This document shows, one piece after another, positions 11,060 to 21,601 of a DNA stretch of 64,000 nucleotides. The stretch's first letter is position 1; each line of letters opens with the position of its first letter. Where the stretch lies: contig LS997563.1 in NCBI GenBank assembly GCA_000469685.2, positions 23,025,897 through 23,089,896 of the forward strand, given 5' to 3'. The notes below the pieces were generated by a model. The model was not told the DNA's origin. It did no database searches and was given only the letters and a program-made list of their open reading frames with translations. Made by a program: the position numbers and the translations under genes. Source of the DNA: Haemonchus contortus. Taxonomy: Eukaryota > Nematoda > Chromadorea > Rhabditida > Trichostrongylidae.

Positions 11060-11250
11060 ACCCATTGGAGATTGAACTGTCAGGAAACAAAGGGCTTAGG
11101 CGGTACTCACAAATGTTTCGAGTGATGATAACTCCACTATCAGATGTCGCTATCAATGAGCCTTTTCTTTCCAGAGATATCATTAGTTAAGACCTTCATT
11201 AACTCACCAACTTTGCTGGATAGCGGTCGTAATCTAATAGCGAGAAATGG
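11060..11250 (-). repeat. Dispersed repeat, partner at 37.5 kb
   Basis: The reverse complement of this stretch matches 37545-37760 at roughly 80% by eye. Shared blocks include CTATTAGATTACGACCGCTA, CAACTAATGATA, ATTGATA(A/G)CGA and AAACAT(T/C)TGTGAGTACCGC. The shared GTGAGT resembles a splice donor but is simply part of the repeat, so it should not be used as exon evidence. Confidence 0.6.
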
Positions 11251-11399
11251 AAGAATTTCTATTCACTCATAATTAAGTGCCCTAAATCCTACCCTTTTTG
11301 TGGAATGGAACAATTAACGGAGACGAAGCTAGATCGTTATAACAAAGGCGTTAGGATTTGATTGGTAAGTGGTTCTTGATTTCCAAGACTTCTCGTATC

Positions 11400-11616
11400 G
11401 TCGGTGTTCCCATCCTGCCTCACCTACCCCTACCAATTTCGAACTTTCCAAGTGAACGGGAACAGGAGTTATGGAATTCCGCTCAGCGATTTATTTTGCC
11501 CAAGCCCCTCCCCAAGTCTTTTCAACTACCGGAAGTGTCCCCATCCTGACGCCTGTGCTCCTACCAAATTTGAACGCTCCAGGTACGCGAACGGAAAAGT
11601 TATGAATTTCCGATCA
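11400..11616 (+). repeat. GC-box ~125-bp family, two units ending at (CA)n
   Basis: Two units show GTTCCCATCCTGCC, CTACC(A/C)A(A/T)TTT(G/C)GAAC and AACAGGAGTTATGGAATTCC / AAAAGTTATGAATTTCCGAT. The second unit runs straight into a CA-rich tract at 11617, the same junction seen at 34066. Confidence 0.65.
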
Positions 11617-11690
11617 GACACACACACACACTTACACACATACACATACATACACAGAGACACATAAACACACAAGCGTACAGGCATTAT
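11617..11690. repeat. Interrupted (CA)n tract
   Basis: Begins as pure (CA)n after the GC-box repeat, then breaks up into TACACA and CATA variants and ends in a TATATATACATA stretch. It is the small version of the long tract at 34.1 kb. Confidence 0.85.
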
Positions 11691-11740
11691 ATATACATAG
11701 TAGAACAGTGCAATAATAACAAGGTCGGCATAACACGGCA

Positions 11741-11905
11741 ACTTTGAGTGTCTATGTCCTTAAAGCTCGATATATAACGATATAAAGCCCTTATGACGCC
11801 CTGCCTAGGCTATTTTTTGGCCCAACAACGTCCCACGAACTATTCTTGGAGGCCACAGGTCCATCCTAGCAAGAAATCTCAGATACCATTTTTATCGTGA
11901 ACTGA
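11741..11905. repeat. Dispersed repeat, copy at 26.5 kb
   Basis: Shares with 26490-26640 the blocks GGTGTCTA-like start, CCCAACA(A/G)CGTCCC, CTATTCTTGGAG/CTATCTTCGAG, GAAATCTCAGA(T/A)ACCAT and CGTGAACTG(A/T)AC. A shorter similar stretch lies near 44.75 kb. Non-coding and diverged. Confidence 0.5.
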
Positions 11906-12014
11906 ACATTTAAAGGATCAAAATTTTCTGCAAACGACTGGAACGGAATGAGACCGCAGCAGAATACATTTACCATACCGATACATACATTTCACTGTTA
12001 CACAACGATATTAC

Positions 12015-12110
12015 CTGTTCACATTCGATAGTGATCGATCCAAGTACATTATAGTAAGTCTTTGTTCGACGGATAGCGGTGACACGATAGCCGCGATCAC
12101 AGTCCATAGC
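12015..12110 (-). CDS. Candidate 32-codon exon of unknown gene
   Basis: On the minus strand the stretch is bounded by acceptor CTCATTTCAG and donor CAG|GTAATA, both good nematode-type signals. The enclosed 96 bases are open in phase 0 and read AMDCDRGYRVTAIRRTKTYY, then NVLGSITIECEQ. Regular spacing of Cys, aromatic and basic residues looks protein-like (a secreted or extracellular module is possible), but I recognise no family. A second frame of the same exon is also open. Other short exons probably exist nearby but could not be linked by phase. Confidence 0.35.
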
Positions 12111-13720
12111 CTGAAATGAGGGAACGACTATGTTTGTTCCTGTCTTTGATTATAAAAACAGCTTTCAGTTCACCATCCTCTTCCTGAAATAGAAACTACT
12201 CAGCAAGTGTGAATGAGTACCTTACTACAGTGACTTGATGATGAACACCTGTTACTAGCCCACTAATAAGACTAGTAATTTTATTTTTGATTTTTTTTTG
12301 CAAATAAGCGTCATGAAATTTGTCAGAAGATCATACTATCATTTTGATGAACTGCAAGGTTCGTTCTAACATGGAAACGATATAGGTCTCTGTATCAAGA
12401 GAACTGTCTTGCTTTTTTTCCTTACCCCAAAACCGATTCACTTCTAGTCTAGTAAGGTCGAAATCTCTGCTCAAAATTGATTTGTCAGGAGCCTTCTTTC
12501 ACTTGCGCTTGCGTAATGCTGCAATTAGCGAATTTCTTAGCATTTGCTACAGCCCCATTTTGAAGCAGAGTATACTTGTATAAGTTCGCTTCAAAGCATT
12601 CTGATGGAATGACTGAGATTTCCCATCTTCAATTTCTTTTTACATGAACTTTGGAACTTGAGCTTTCAGAAGAGATTAACGGGATTATTCGGTTTTTCCT
12701 GGCAGTCTGTGAACAAATGACTGTGGCTAATGATGATGTGAGAGCTCGTGAGCTTATTGGTGTGATGTGGATCTGACAGAATCATTAGATCGAGCGTGAC
12801 ATGATCATCCTTATCACTTAGCGTTCCGTTGATCATCGATTCGCTCGAACGATCCTTAGAAAAGTTTCCGTTCATTCCTGCGATGAGCGAACGTACTAGC
12901 ACGAAAATAGCCACTTCATTCGGATGGCGGCCGTTGTGGTGTTCATTTCACATTCCTAGTGATTCAGTCTGACTGCCATCGCGAAATCGCATAGTCCACT
13001 CTTGCAGTTCTACCAAAATTTACGCCGGAGTAACGTCCGAGTGAAGGTTTTATTCTCGTCAAATTAATACAAATTTAGCCCGGAGATTGAAGGACAGGGG
13101 GCTTAAAGTTCGAAGGACGAGTGTCATTGATTTCATTCCGAAGGGGTTGAAATGTTTACGGATGAAGCCATTCAGTTCTTGTTAGTACCGACAAATATGG
13201 AGGCAGAAGAAAGAGGTCGGCTAGTTTAGGGTTCATAAGACTCATATACAGATATGCGCATGTCTATCAATAGACAAAAAAGAAGTCAAAAGATGCATAC
13301 ATGCACTCTGCTCTGTGCTCCGGAATGTGTAATAGCCACAGTGAGAATTCAATGTCTCGTAGACTTAGTGACAGTCACATAGGCACATTTGATATTATAT
13401 CTGGGCTTAATTAAGCAATAGGAAACCAAATGTTACCAAACTCATTAATATTGCTTCATGCACAGCACTGGGTAGTTGTCATAATGTTGGCCATTTGATT
13501 GTTTGAACTTCCAATCCAATTGGTTATTTTCCCTCTTGTTTTTACAGTGATGATCTCAAATTAAGTTCAGGAATATAAGTTGCGAAGCTGGTCCCTTCTT
13601 GCCCGTTCAATTCCAGCAGAAGACTATTCAGTTTTGATACAGGATTTTGTGTCTTTAAAAGCGATCTCAAGGGATCAAAGTATTCTCTAGGCATAGCTAA
13701 TATTCTCTAATATTCTCAAA
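12111..13720. other. No recognisable gene; unassigned open frame 12666-12914 (-)
   Basis: A minus-strand open frame at 12914-12666 starts with a hydrophobic run (AIFVLVRSLIAG) followed by a Ser/Asp/His-rich segment, and could be a first exon with a signal peptide. No splice-linked partner could be fixed, so it is not called as a gene. Confidence 0.25.
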
Positions 13721-13776
13721 ACTAAATTCGCTGTCGTGACCTCAACACTATTTGAAGTCACGACAGCGAATTCAGT
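13721..13776. repeat. Short near-perfect hairpin
   Basis: Arms 13721-13745 and 13752-13776 (ACTAAATTCGCTGTCGTGAC against its complement) are separated by about 6 bases, with two or three mismatches. Could be a decayed foldback or a structured RNA; nothing else identifies it. Confidence 0.75.
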
Positions 13777-14813
13777 AAGTTTTGGGACAAGAAAGCGTTT
13801 TGGCTGGTCCTCGTCCAGAACTTATCGAAGTTCAGTGGTATGGGTTAGCATTCACTTCATTGAACAAATTCGTAGAATGAGATAGGAACTGTAATAAACA
13901 TGAGACCTGTTGAGCACTCACATAGTCAATTTCAGCGTGAAGCGACTGAAGGATAACCGCTACAATAACGAGAATAGAACGCCACATTCAGGGAAGAGCG
14001 AATGGGAGAAAGTGAATAGGAAAGCGGACACTCGACCCGGATTGAATCCCTAATTCGCATCTCGCGAGAATGACATTCCCATCTCTTGAATGTTTTTTTT
14101 TTGGTCATTGCATGATGAGCCGTTGTATCCTGTTCCGATGACCCTTTGAATGCGATTTGAAGACTAAGACCGGCCCTACATTTTCTACGGTTAACGAGTT
14201 TTAGGATACCCTTCGATGTGGATTGGTTGACACGTATAAAGGGGAATTTGTTTTGGAAGATCGGAAGATTGGATTAGCGGCTTCGCTTTCATTTGTTAGT
14301 CAGCGTATTTGAAAATAGATTTATAAATGGTTGTTTGCCACGCGCCACTACATATAAAGCAATTTCTTGTTCCTAACCAATGCGAATAGATTAGTGTTTC
14401 CGAATTCACTTCATATGTAGAGACAAAGGATAAACCGTTCGGAACACCAATCATCTCTCGATAGTCTCTGTTCTCATTTGGAGCTATCTTCATTTGTTGG
14501 ATAGCTGCTAACGACGAGGCATGTCCTATTCCTTCGAAATTAAAAGATTCTCTAAGTGAGGACTGCTGTTCCACTTTTTCGTTTCCATAGCAGTTTTTCG
14601 GGGTATACCTCGTCCATAGAATCAGCCTGCCGATTAGAATGCTGACTGCACATCCTTTACTATGTATGAAATCAAATGTCAGCCAAATTTCATTTTGAAC
14701 ACATAGATGGAACCAGTGTGCATGGTATGAGAATTGTGACGGTGTTTCCGGCTCTACGTGAATGGCAACCTGTCCGTAATTGAGGATGACACTTCTAAAT
14801 CTTATCGCTTTCC
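13777..14813. other. No recognisable gene
   Basis: Contains a minus-strand open frame at 14574-14296 (92 codons, no recognisable motif) and a T-rich run near 14095. No splice-linked structure was established. Confidence 0.3.
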
Positions 14814-15313
14814 GGTGCTAAGTGAGTTGGGAGGGGCCACGCGGCGGCGCGGCGCCTTTTCATGTCTGCACCCTCTACGGCGAGATAGTAGTACTGGAGC
14901 TGAGTCTGGGAAGGGATGGTGAAGTTGTACTGAAGTGTCTCGTGATTCAAAACAAATTACAGCTTGGCACATGATATATGCTTGTATATTGTGGATAATC
15001 TTCTTCTGAGCCGATAGAACCCTATTTTTAGGAAGGGGAGGGGCTCCGGGGTGGGTGAGATGGTTATCTCGTGCAAAAAGCTGAGAAGAGATAAAAGCTG
15101 AACGTCCAATTGGCTCACCCACCCCGGAGCCCCTCCCCTTACTAAAATTAGGTGAAAAATACGCAGTTATACCATAAAAGAGCTATCAAATGTCCCTAAA
15201 CACCATTACGGGCTCGCCTACCCTTCCTTGCCCACTATCTCGCCGTAGAGGGCGCAGACATGAAAAGGCGCCGCGCCGCCGCGTGCCCCCCCCCCCCCAA
15301 CTCCCTTAGCACC
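14814..15313. mobile_element. Nested inverted-repeat (foldback/MITE-like) element
   Basis: Outer arms 14814-14889 and 15234-15313 are inverted copies (GGTGCTAAG(T/G)GAGTTGGG, then GCGGCGCGGCGCCTTTTCAT and CTCTACGGCGAGATAGT). Inner arms 15026-15059 and 15114-15147 form a second GC-rich hairpin (GGGGAGGGGCTCCGGGGTGG). A 14-base C run (15286-15299) lies in the right outer arm, where the left has only GGGAGGGG. No coding sense. The two nested hairpins could arise from successive foldback insertions or from one complex element. Confidence 0.65.
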
Positions 15314-16643
15314 CGCTTTCCTGCCTGTCTCAAAAAAATCTCCAATGAGTTGAGGAAGGACTACAATTTATCGGGTCCGGGAACTTCTCCCCTAACACGG
15401 CGTCGCACACGCCGCACCCGCCGCCTATCGCAGGATTGCGATGGAAGATTGGAGCGCGCAATTTGTGTGGTTGGGAGTCCTTTAAACATTTGAATTGGCG
15501 GGCCGCTCTCTTCAGTTCCAATGCGATTCTGATCGTCGTTTATATAGGAGGAGTCATTTGAATTAATCAAGTCTAATAAACATGAAAACTAAAAAGAAAC
15601 AGAAGAAAAAACGATAAAATCCAATGAAAAAGCAAGCCGGTCAAGGAAAAATTCCGCGTCCTATCGATTGGCGGGAGTACGGTAATTGCAGTGACGTTCG
15701 CCGCATGCCGCAAGGGTGAATGCCGCGATAGGGGAGAAGTTCCGTTACCCCAATTTATCGATACAGGCTTGAATCCGCAAGGCTGATGTACACTTGCTAT
15801 ATCAAATCATGTGTAAAATTTTTAACTTTTGTGCATTTATGTTTTGTTGAAAAAAATCTACACTGCAGTCTTTATTTCGCAGAGCCAGTTTTGGGGTAGG
15901 CCATGACAACGTTGATTTCCATAGTCTCTTCTATAAATAACAGAAATCGCAACATTTAATTGTGACAACTCAGCTCGCAAATACATTATGTGAAGCAAGT
16001 GAGAAAGATTGAATAGCATTCAGAGCTAAGATTCAATTGGAGTTTCTTACTAATCTTTAATATACTTAGCCTTAGACTGAAATCGTTAAGAGAAGCTTTC
16101 AAATTGAACTATATCTGGAAGTGTAGCCTCACATAACAGAATGGTAATTTGAGTCGCTTTTTTTAGTCTCGTGGAATACGCGGAATACGCGGTAATGTGC
16201 ACAGCGCGCGTTGATGAAAATGGTACTATTTCAATCATTACATTTTTGATTGGTTTTTGGAGTTTGTTCCTTATCGTCCTTGCATAGGGGCCCCTTTGTT
16301 AGTGAGCCTTGTATGAAGGACAACCAAGAATTCATGACGGCTTCTGGATCATCCTTCATTTTTGAAACTCCTTCCTGAAAAATGGGTTTACGCGGTCAGT
16401 GGGGACTCTCCCTGATTAAATTTGAGTGCTTCTTCAGTATGAGATTTGATTAAGTTGATAATTTGGAAGAAACAAAATGCATAAACTTTGGCACTACGGA
16501 ACTATTGACTGGAGTTACAGAATTCCAATAATACAGATACAATGTCGATTGTCAATGCACATTTATTCAAGAATGGCTATTTCAGTAATTATTGGAACCC
16601 TTGAAAAATTGATAATATCCGTGATTTGAGTCTTATTATATTA
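15314..16643. other. No recognisable gene
   Basis: Contains a GC-rich stretch near 15385-15430 (CGTCGCACACGCCGCACCCG) and a partly similar one near 15650-15760, then ordinary AT-rich sequence. No exon supported. Confidence 0.35.
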
Positions 16644-16767
16644 TTTCTGGCCATCATACTAACCACCAACTGTAATTACTTAGCTATTACTTTCATGGGT
16701 CACAACGAGATCCATGGAAGTAATTGCTGAGTAGTTACAGTTGTAGTTAGTACAATGGTCAGAAATT
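16644..16767. repeat. 124-bp hairpin (MITE-like)
   Basis: Arms 16644-16698 and 16711-16767 pair almost throughout (ATTTCTGGCCAT, ACTAAC, ACTGTAATTACT, CTTTCATGG with their complements) around a ~12-base loop. It lies 55 bases before the MITE at 16823. Confidence 0.75.
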
Positions 16768-16822
16768 TCTGACCCGTTCGCTAGATACGACAAATAACGT
16801 AGGACGACGGTACGATGAGCTA

Positions 16823-17337
16823 CTGTAGCGCTCAAAATTCTTTGGTCAAATGGTTCTTCAGCCGTGCTTTGCAGTCGTAACTCCTTTCCCTGCTGGATCT
16901 AATCATACGAGATTTCTATATTTGAAGCGTGGGTGTATCGAGATTGTTTACCATCATTAACCTGCAATCTGATCATGTTCCAGATATTCTGAAAGCATCG
17001 ACTGAAAATACAGATGAGGGTCCTTCTAGAATATCTTTCCTTTTTGTCATGTCTGAAGTGTATCAGCGGTAATGCCAAACACAGTAGAGGAGAAATACGC
17101 ACATAAGGTGCGAATAAGTGCAGACGTCAACAATTTTAGTTATAGCAAAATCTGCTACCGCAACAAACACCTTGCCCTATTTGTGGATATTGCAGCTTCG
17201 CAGTCAAGTAGTGTTGGGTAAGGTGAAATATGCTCTTGTTGAGCATATGTAAATTTTGCATGATTTAGTCTACTAAGAAAAAAGTTATGAACGACAAAGC
17301 GTCAAAGCATTCCACCAAAGACTTTTGAGCGCTACTG
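16823..17337. mobile_element. MITE copy 1 (TA-flanked, CAGTAGCGCTC ends)
   Basis: Starts CTGTAGCGCTCAAAATTCTT and ends with the complement of CAGTAGCGCTCAAAAGTCTT. It is flanked by TA on both sides (16821-16822, 17338-17339) and is 515 bp long. It aligns over its length with 32303-32828 and, in the other orientation, with 56557-56956. TA duplication and terminal repeats fit a non-autonomous Tc1/mariner derivative. No transposase fragment was seen inside, so the parent is unknown. Confidence 0.85.
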
Positions 17338-17932
17338 TATGTAGTTCGATTTAGTCAATCTTCATAGGGAACACAGCATTCATGAAATATCTTACCAGTT
17401 AGTGGACTAGACATTCCTGATCAGAGTTCATACCACTGAGAGCAAATCCGGTACCCGTATACCCGTATGTGACGAGCTCTTCTGAACAGTTGTTAACAGC
17501 CAGGATTTGCTCATAGACCTTTTAAAAGACGACATACTTCGAATCTTTATTACTGTATCTAGTTTATGCATATTTGTTAGGATACACAAGTTTTCTATTT
17601 TACGTAACGAACGTACAAGTTTCAAATTATGTCACTCCAAAATTAAAATAACCTCCGATTGCTTGAATGCTTGGATGGCATGCTTGAATACTTAAACCTC
17701 AGGAAAAATGAGCAGTGTAATAACAGGCGAGCAGAACGTGGGCAATTCCCACTGAGCTTCTATTATACAAGTAGCTTAATCCATTATCCAGACAAACATT
17801 ATCCAAGGTTCCCACCATGTGAGCCTCGAGAGAGACACATAGAATTTTGATGAGAGCTACCATGACGCCCTTACCCACCAAATCACTTGTGTTTTCAGTC
17901 AGCCAGAAATTCGAAGTAGCTCGATAGAGCAT

Positions 17933-18100
17933 TCAGTTCTGCTGACCACAACTTTCAACAACATGACCTTGATTCACAGATGAACGTGATGATTCTTCCA
18001 CATTTTCCACGGGAGGGAGCTGCTCGTGGTGCACGTTGAGCAACATTTGGCGTTGTTCCCGTCGCCAGCGAATACGCCTGTTTTGAAACCATACTTTCAC
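17933..18100 (-). CDS. Homeobox gene, C-terminal exon (homeodomain helix 3 and tail)
   Basis: On the minus strand the acceptor TTTGATTCAG ends at 18101 and the exon reads VKVWFQNRRIRWRREQRQ, then 37 further residues to a TGA at 17935-17933. VKVWFQNRR is the DNA-recognition helix of a homeodomain, with Gln at position 50 and Asn at position 51 (the invariant DNA-contacting residue). The tail is short, acidic and Ser-rich. It joins exon 19604-19468 in phase 0 across a 1,367-bp intron, giving one continuous homeodomain. The product should be a nuclear DNA-binding transcription factor. Confidence 0.92.
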   Translation of the reverse strand: MKVWFQNRRIRWRREQRQMLLNVHHEQLPPVENVEESSRSSVNQGHVVESCGQQN

Positions 18101-19467
18101 CTGAATCAAAAATAATCTAAATGATTCGTTTACTTTTTTGGGCAGGGTGTCCCAAATGATGGGCGCTTATCCGTTGCAACGTAGTTGTAGCTTTCAAACT
18201 GAGAATGACAATGGAATCTATATGCACGTTTTGCTTATATTGTATGCAACGCCAAACTGCTAACTCATTTCAAAATACCCCCTTAGCATCGACAGAGGGT
18301 TAAATTTCTCCTTGATCTACTCGCATGTTGCACGCAGTTCAGCCAATCCTGAGTATTGCTTTCAAGTACTCTGAACCAAGATTGCAAATCCGACAGGTTC
18401 TCTTATAATCAGGAACTATATGGAGGATTCTAAGATTGGGGAATACGATGATCGTCACTCTTTGCCGATAAAGTCGGCAGCTGACGTCGGCACCTCTTCC
18501 AAACGATTTTGGCTCTGTGGGCTGTAGTACGTTCTGCTGGAAGGAAAACGATGTGTTCCAGAAAACGGATTCGGATCAGACCTCAGTACATGCATTCATC
18601 AGTATGCTCTTAGAGTAAACGTCTTTGTTGATTTTCAGGCGGCACCTGCGAAACCAGCGTCGTCTTACCGTTGGCCGTGATTCCCTTAATAAACATCATT
18701 TTGCTGTTCTTATAACAACTTTTTTTGTGGAAGATTGCACTTTCGGTGTTTCTATCCAGAACACCACGATCGTTTTATTTGTTGAGGATTGACTTTGGCG
18801 TACAGACTTCCTCGTCAGATCGTCAGAGTAAACGATGAGCAGATGTGGGCTCCCGTGCTTAAGCGAGTTAGCAACTTCCTGCACTTTTGGACCTTTAGAG
18901 TCCGCTAAGATCGGAAAAGAATTGGCATTTCTGCACACTGTAGGGGTGGTCATAAAGCTTTTGCCTAATGAACTACCATTCGACAGCTCCGATAAGTCCC
19001 ACCCATTCTTTCCTTTTGTGGGTCACCAAGGATCATGATCGGCCAGCAAATGGACTATTTTTACAGTCCTATCCTTAGAACGCCAACCTTTCCGGCATTA
19101 TCATTGGTCCTGCGCCTCACTCTATCCTTTAATAGCCCTCTTTACAGGATTGCAAGTGGGATTGAATGAGACTTCACCATCCAAAAGATATCGGAGGCCT
19201 AACTTTAGTAACTCCTGTAATTTTTTTCTGAAGTTTGGCACTCATAATTTCGGGACACCCTCTATAGCTCTTCTGTGTTATCAGGGTTTACATAGGTTGC
19301 GACTCAACATGCAAAACGCAGCTGAAGATGGCAAAGCCTTCTCCAGCTCGGGATTTCGACAGTGGGACTGTTTCTCACCTCTTTCTCTCTCTGTAATATT
19401 CATAGATTTCGCCGTTTCAAACGTACCGTTCGTTAAAGAACACGCTATACAGACATGTATCCCTTAC

Positions 19468-19604
19468 CTGAGTGGCTCCTATGTTTAACAGACCAGCGAG
19501 GCGCAGACGTTCGCTGCCGACCAGGTACTGCTGACGTGCAAAGGCTTCTTCAAGTATATGCAATTGCGCCTGCGAAAATGTTGTACGCGAACGTTTTTTA
19601 TTCA
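19468..19604 (-). CDS. Homeobox gene, exon with homeodomain helices 1-2
   Basis: The exon follows acceptor TTCTCTGTTTCAG (ending 19605) and closes at donor CAG|GTAAGG. It reads NKKRSRTTFSQAQLHILEEA and then FARQQYLVGSERLRLAGLLN up to GATQ, i.e. homeodomain residues up to position 44. The intron between 44 and 45 is a known ancient position in ANTP/NK-type homeoboxes. YLVGSER plus VKVWFQNRRIRW most resembles the Not/Emx/Vax group in my memory; I give no orthologue name. It begins in phase 1 (codon ends in TG), so at least one upstream exon exists. A GTG that would give a start in this frame spans the splice site and is not a real start. Confidence 0.9.
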
Positions 19605-20122
19605 CTGAAACAGAGAAACACTCATTGATTGGAGGTCTTGAAAAGTTATGTTCTTTATGATGGCTTTTAAGTGTTCCTCATTTCCGTATAACTATGAGTC
19701 AATTATTAGTTAACTTGAGAGATTCACGTGTGAGGTTCATAGAAATCAAGTTACTTTGCTTCAGTTAGCAGCAGTCGGATAGCCAACCAGAGATAGGTGC
19801 TGTACAACTGAGAGCTGAAAAACTTTGAGCGCTAATCTTCCGACCACACAGAAGCAGCCGGGTCCCGGTCGCAAAAATAGGTTTTAGCAAAAAATATTTA
19901 GGAAACAGTTTCAAGAGATGGTGCAAACTGAATATCTTTCATCAGAAACTTCCATTTAGCTTACGTGTCTATTCGCAACAGTGCAGAAACAGCAATTGTC
20001 CGCAAAATATAGTTCTATGTATTCAAAAGTTGTAGTCACCAACGTCTCGGCATTAGTTGACGGTTTTTGAGAGGAACCGCATCAGACGGCTTCAAGCGCA
20101 CAGCGTCGTTAGCTTCTGAAAC

Positions 20123-20276
20123 GTGGCTGGTCGAGGTCGCATGACTGTTGGTACTCATAGAATGAAGCGCTGGTTGAAAAGGCCTCCACCGACATCGAAT
20201 ATGATGACAGGTTGTTCAAAGATGCGTCCGATTTTACTCGCTTTTTCCTTCTAACCCCATTGTCAGCGTATATCAT
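20123..20276 (-). CDS. Possible upstream exon of the homeobox gene
   Basis: A minus-strand frame opens with an ATG at 20276 and reads through a basic patch (RRKKRVKSD) into a Ser/Tyr-rich segment ending SCDLDQP. A possible donor CAC|GTTTCA leaves one base, so the split codon C|TG would join the homeodomain exon in phase. The donor is weak, the segment has no recognisable motif, and the real N-terminal exon may lie elsewhere. Confidence 0.25.
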
Positions 20277-20465
20277 TAAGGCAATTGACGAGCAAACGAT
20301 GACCTTACAGGGCGACAACGAATTCTTTTTCTTCCCCGATCAGCTCAGCCACTACAACAAACCTCACTGGAGGTCTTGCGTGTATGCCAGATAAGGATAA
20401 TTTGATACATTTTTCTCTTTGAGCACTAGAGAAAACCAAATTTGAAAAACAAAAACAGCCAACTG

Positions 20466-21601
20466 AACTCGAGTTCTCGTCCTCAATAACATGAAAAAAA
20501 GCTCTTGCAAGGTGTGCGAAAAGCAATGGAGGGGAAAGGTTGCTCCAGTAGAAACGCCTGAGATTGGATAGTCGAGGTCACTACTTATTTGCGGATATAA
20601 CCGAATTCGCGTCAAATTCTCATTTAGTCACCTATTAGGTGCTTTTTGAAACATATAATGGACTGAAATTTCTTGAGATGGTCACAATCGGACATAATTC
20701 GAGGATCTATGAACAATCGAGGATAAGACTACTTCTCCACAATGATCAGTGCCTTGAACATGTTTTTGTGAATTTTGCACGCTCCGATATCCTGACTAGC
20801 TTCCATAGACCAATTCGAGCAGGCTGTAGGCTAGCTGACCACTTCTTCTAGAGAACACCTTCATGCGTCTACGTATGTTCTTTAAAATCTGGCCATCAGA
20901 TTTTCAAGTGATGGAACATTGTGCGACAAAGTTGGAGCAGTTTTCGTCGAAGAATATCCTTTACATGTAAGTTTCGTAGTAGCGCATTCACTGCGTGCTC
21001 AGTTTGTTGAGTACAACGAAAAGTCAAACAAAAACCTCGAAATGCTCCAGCCGTGTGCGTCCAAGTCTAGAAATCAACATCATAGACTACCAATTTTCGG
21101 AGCTGAGTGGAAGGAAGCCAGGGGCGTGAAGTTACATTAAGGATCAACGAAAAGCCAATGAAGAATAAAAAGAATGTTCGCGTGCATTGGTGAATTTCTT
21201 GCAACTGCAGGGGAACTCTGATTGTGAGATCTGAGCTCTATCAAAAAGCAAAGATCACTGAAGCTGTCATACATTGCCATAGCCAAGGAATCGAAGGCGA
21301 GCTATGCACAACATAACATTCTACTTATGAGGATTTGTGGATCAAGATATTACTGACTGGGCCTCTCTGGGTACAAGCAAACACCAGGGCGCTCGAACCG
21401 TTCAATAGACTATTCACGAACACTGTGATCGAAAGGCGAGCGGCTGTTCGATTGAAGCAAATCATTGTCTTACAAATATGGTCCCATAAAAACAGCTGAA
21501 ATCCTTTGGATTTTTCACTTCTATTCGCATGGTTTCCAGACTTTCGAGTTCGAGTTTGTGAGGGGCCAGTGTTTTGCATTTGGTTGAATTTTTCTTGTAA
21601 C
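20466..21601 (+). repeat. Left arm of a 1.1-kb near-perfect inverted repeat
   Basis: Outer edge starts ACTCGAGTTCTCGTCCTC at 20466; inner edge ends TTCTTGTAAC at 21601. The arm is repeated in reverse complement at 22217-23355. Only a few differences were seen by eye (for example ATTTGGTTG against ATTTGGATG, TGTCTTAC against TGTCCTAC, CGCTCGAACC against CGCTCAAACC). Identical 70- and 73-codon open frames occur in both arms, at 20639-20851 and 20919-21140 here; they have no recognisable motif. Confidence 0.95.

Noticed and set aside
11060..11183. GTGAGT after AAACATTT as donor of a minus-strand exon.
   Set aside because: The same stretch recurs at 37.7 kb as part of a dispersed repeat.
19468..19605. 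GTG at 19605 as translation start of the homeobox protein.
   Set aside because: It overlaps a strong acceptor TTCTCTGTTTCAG and the phase demands an upstream exon.
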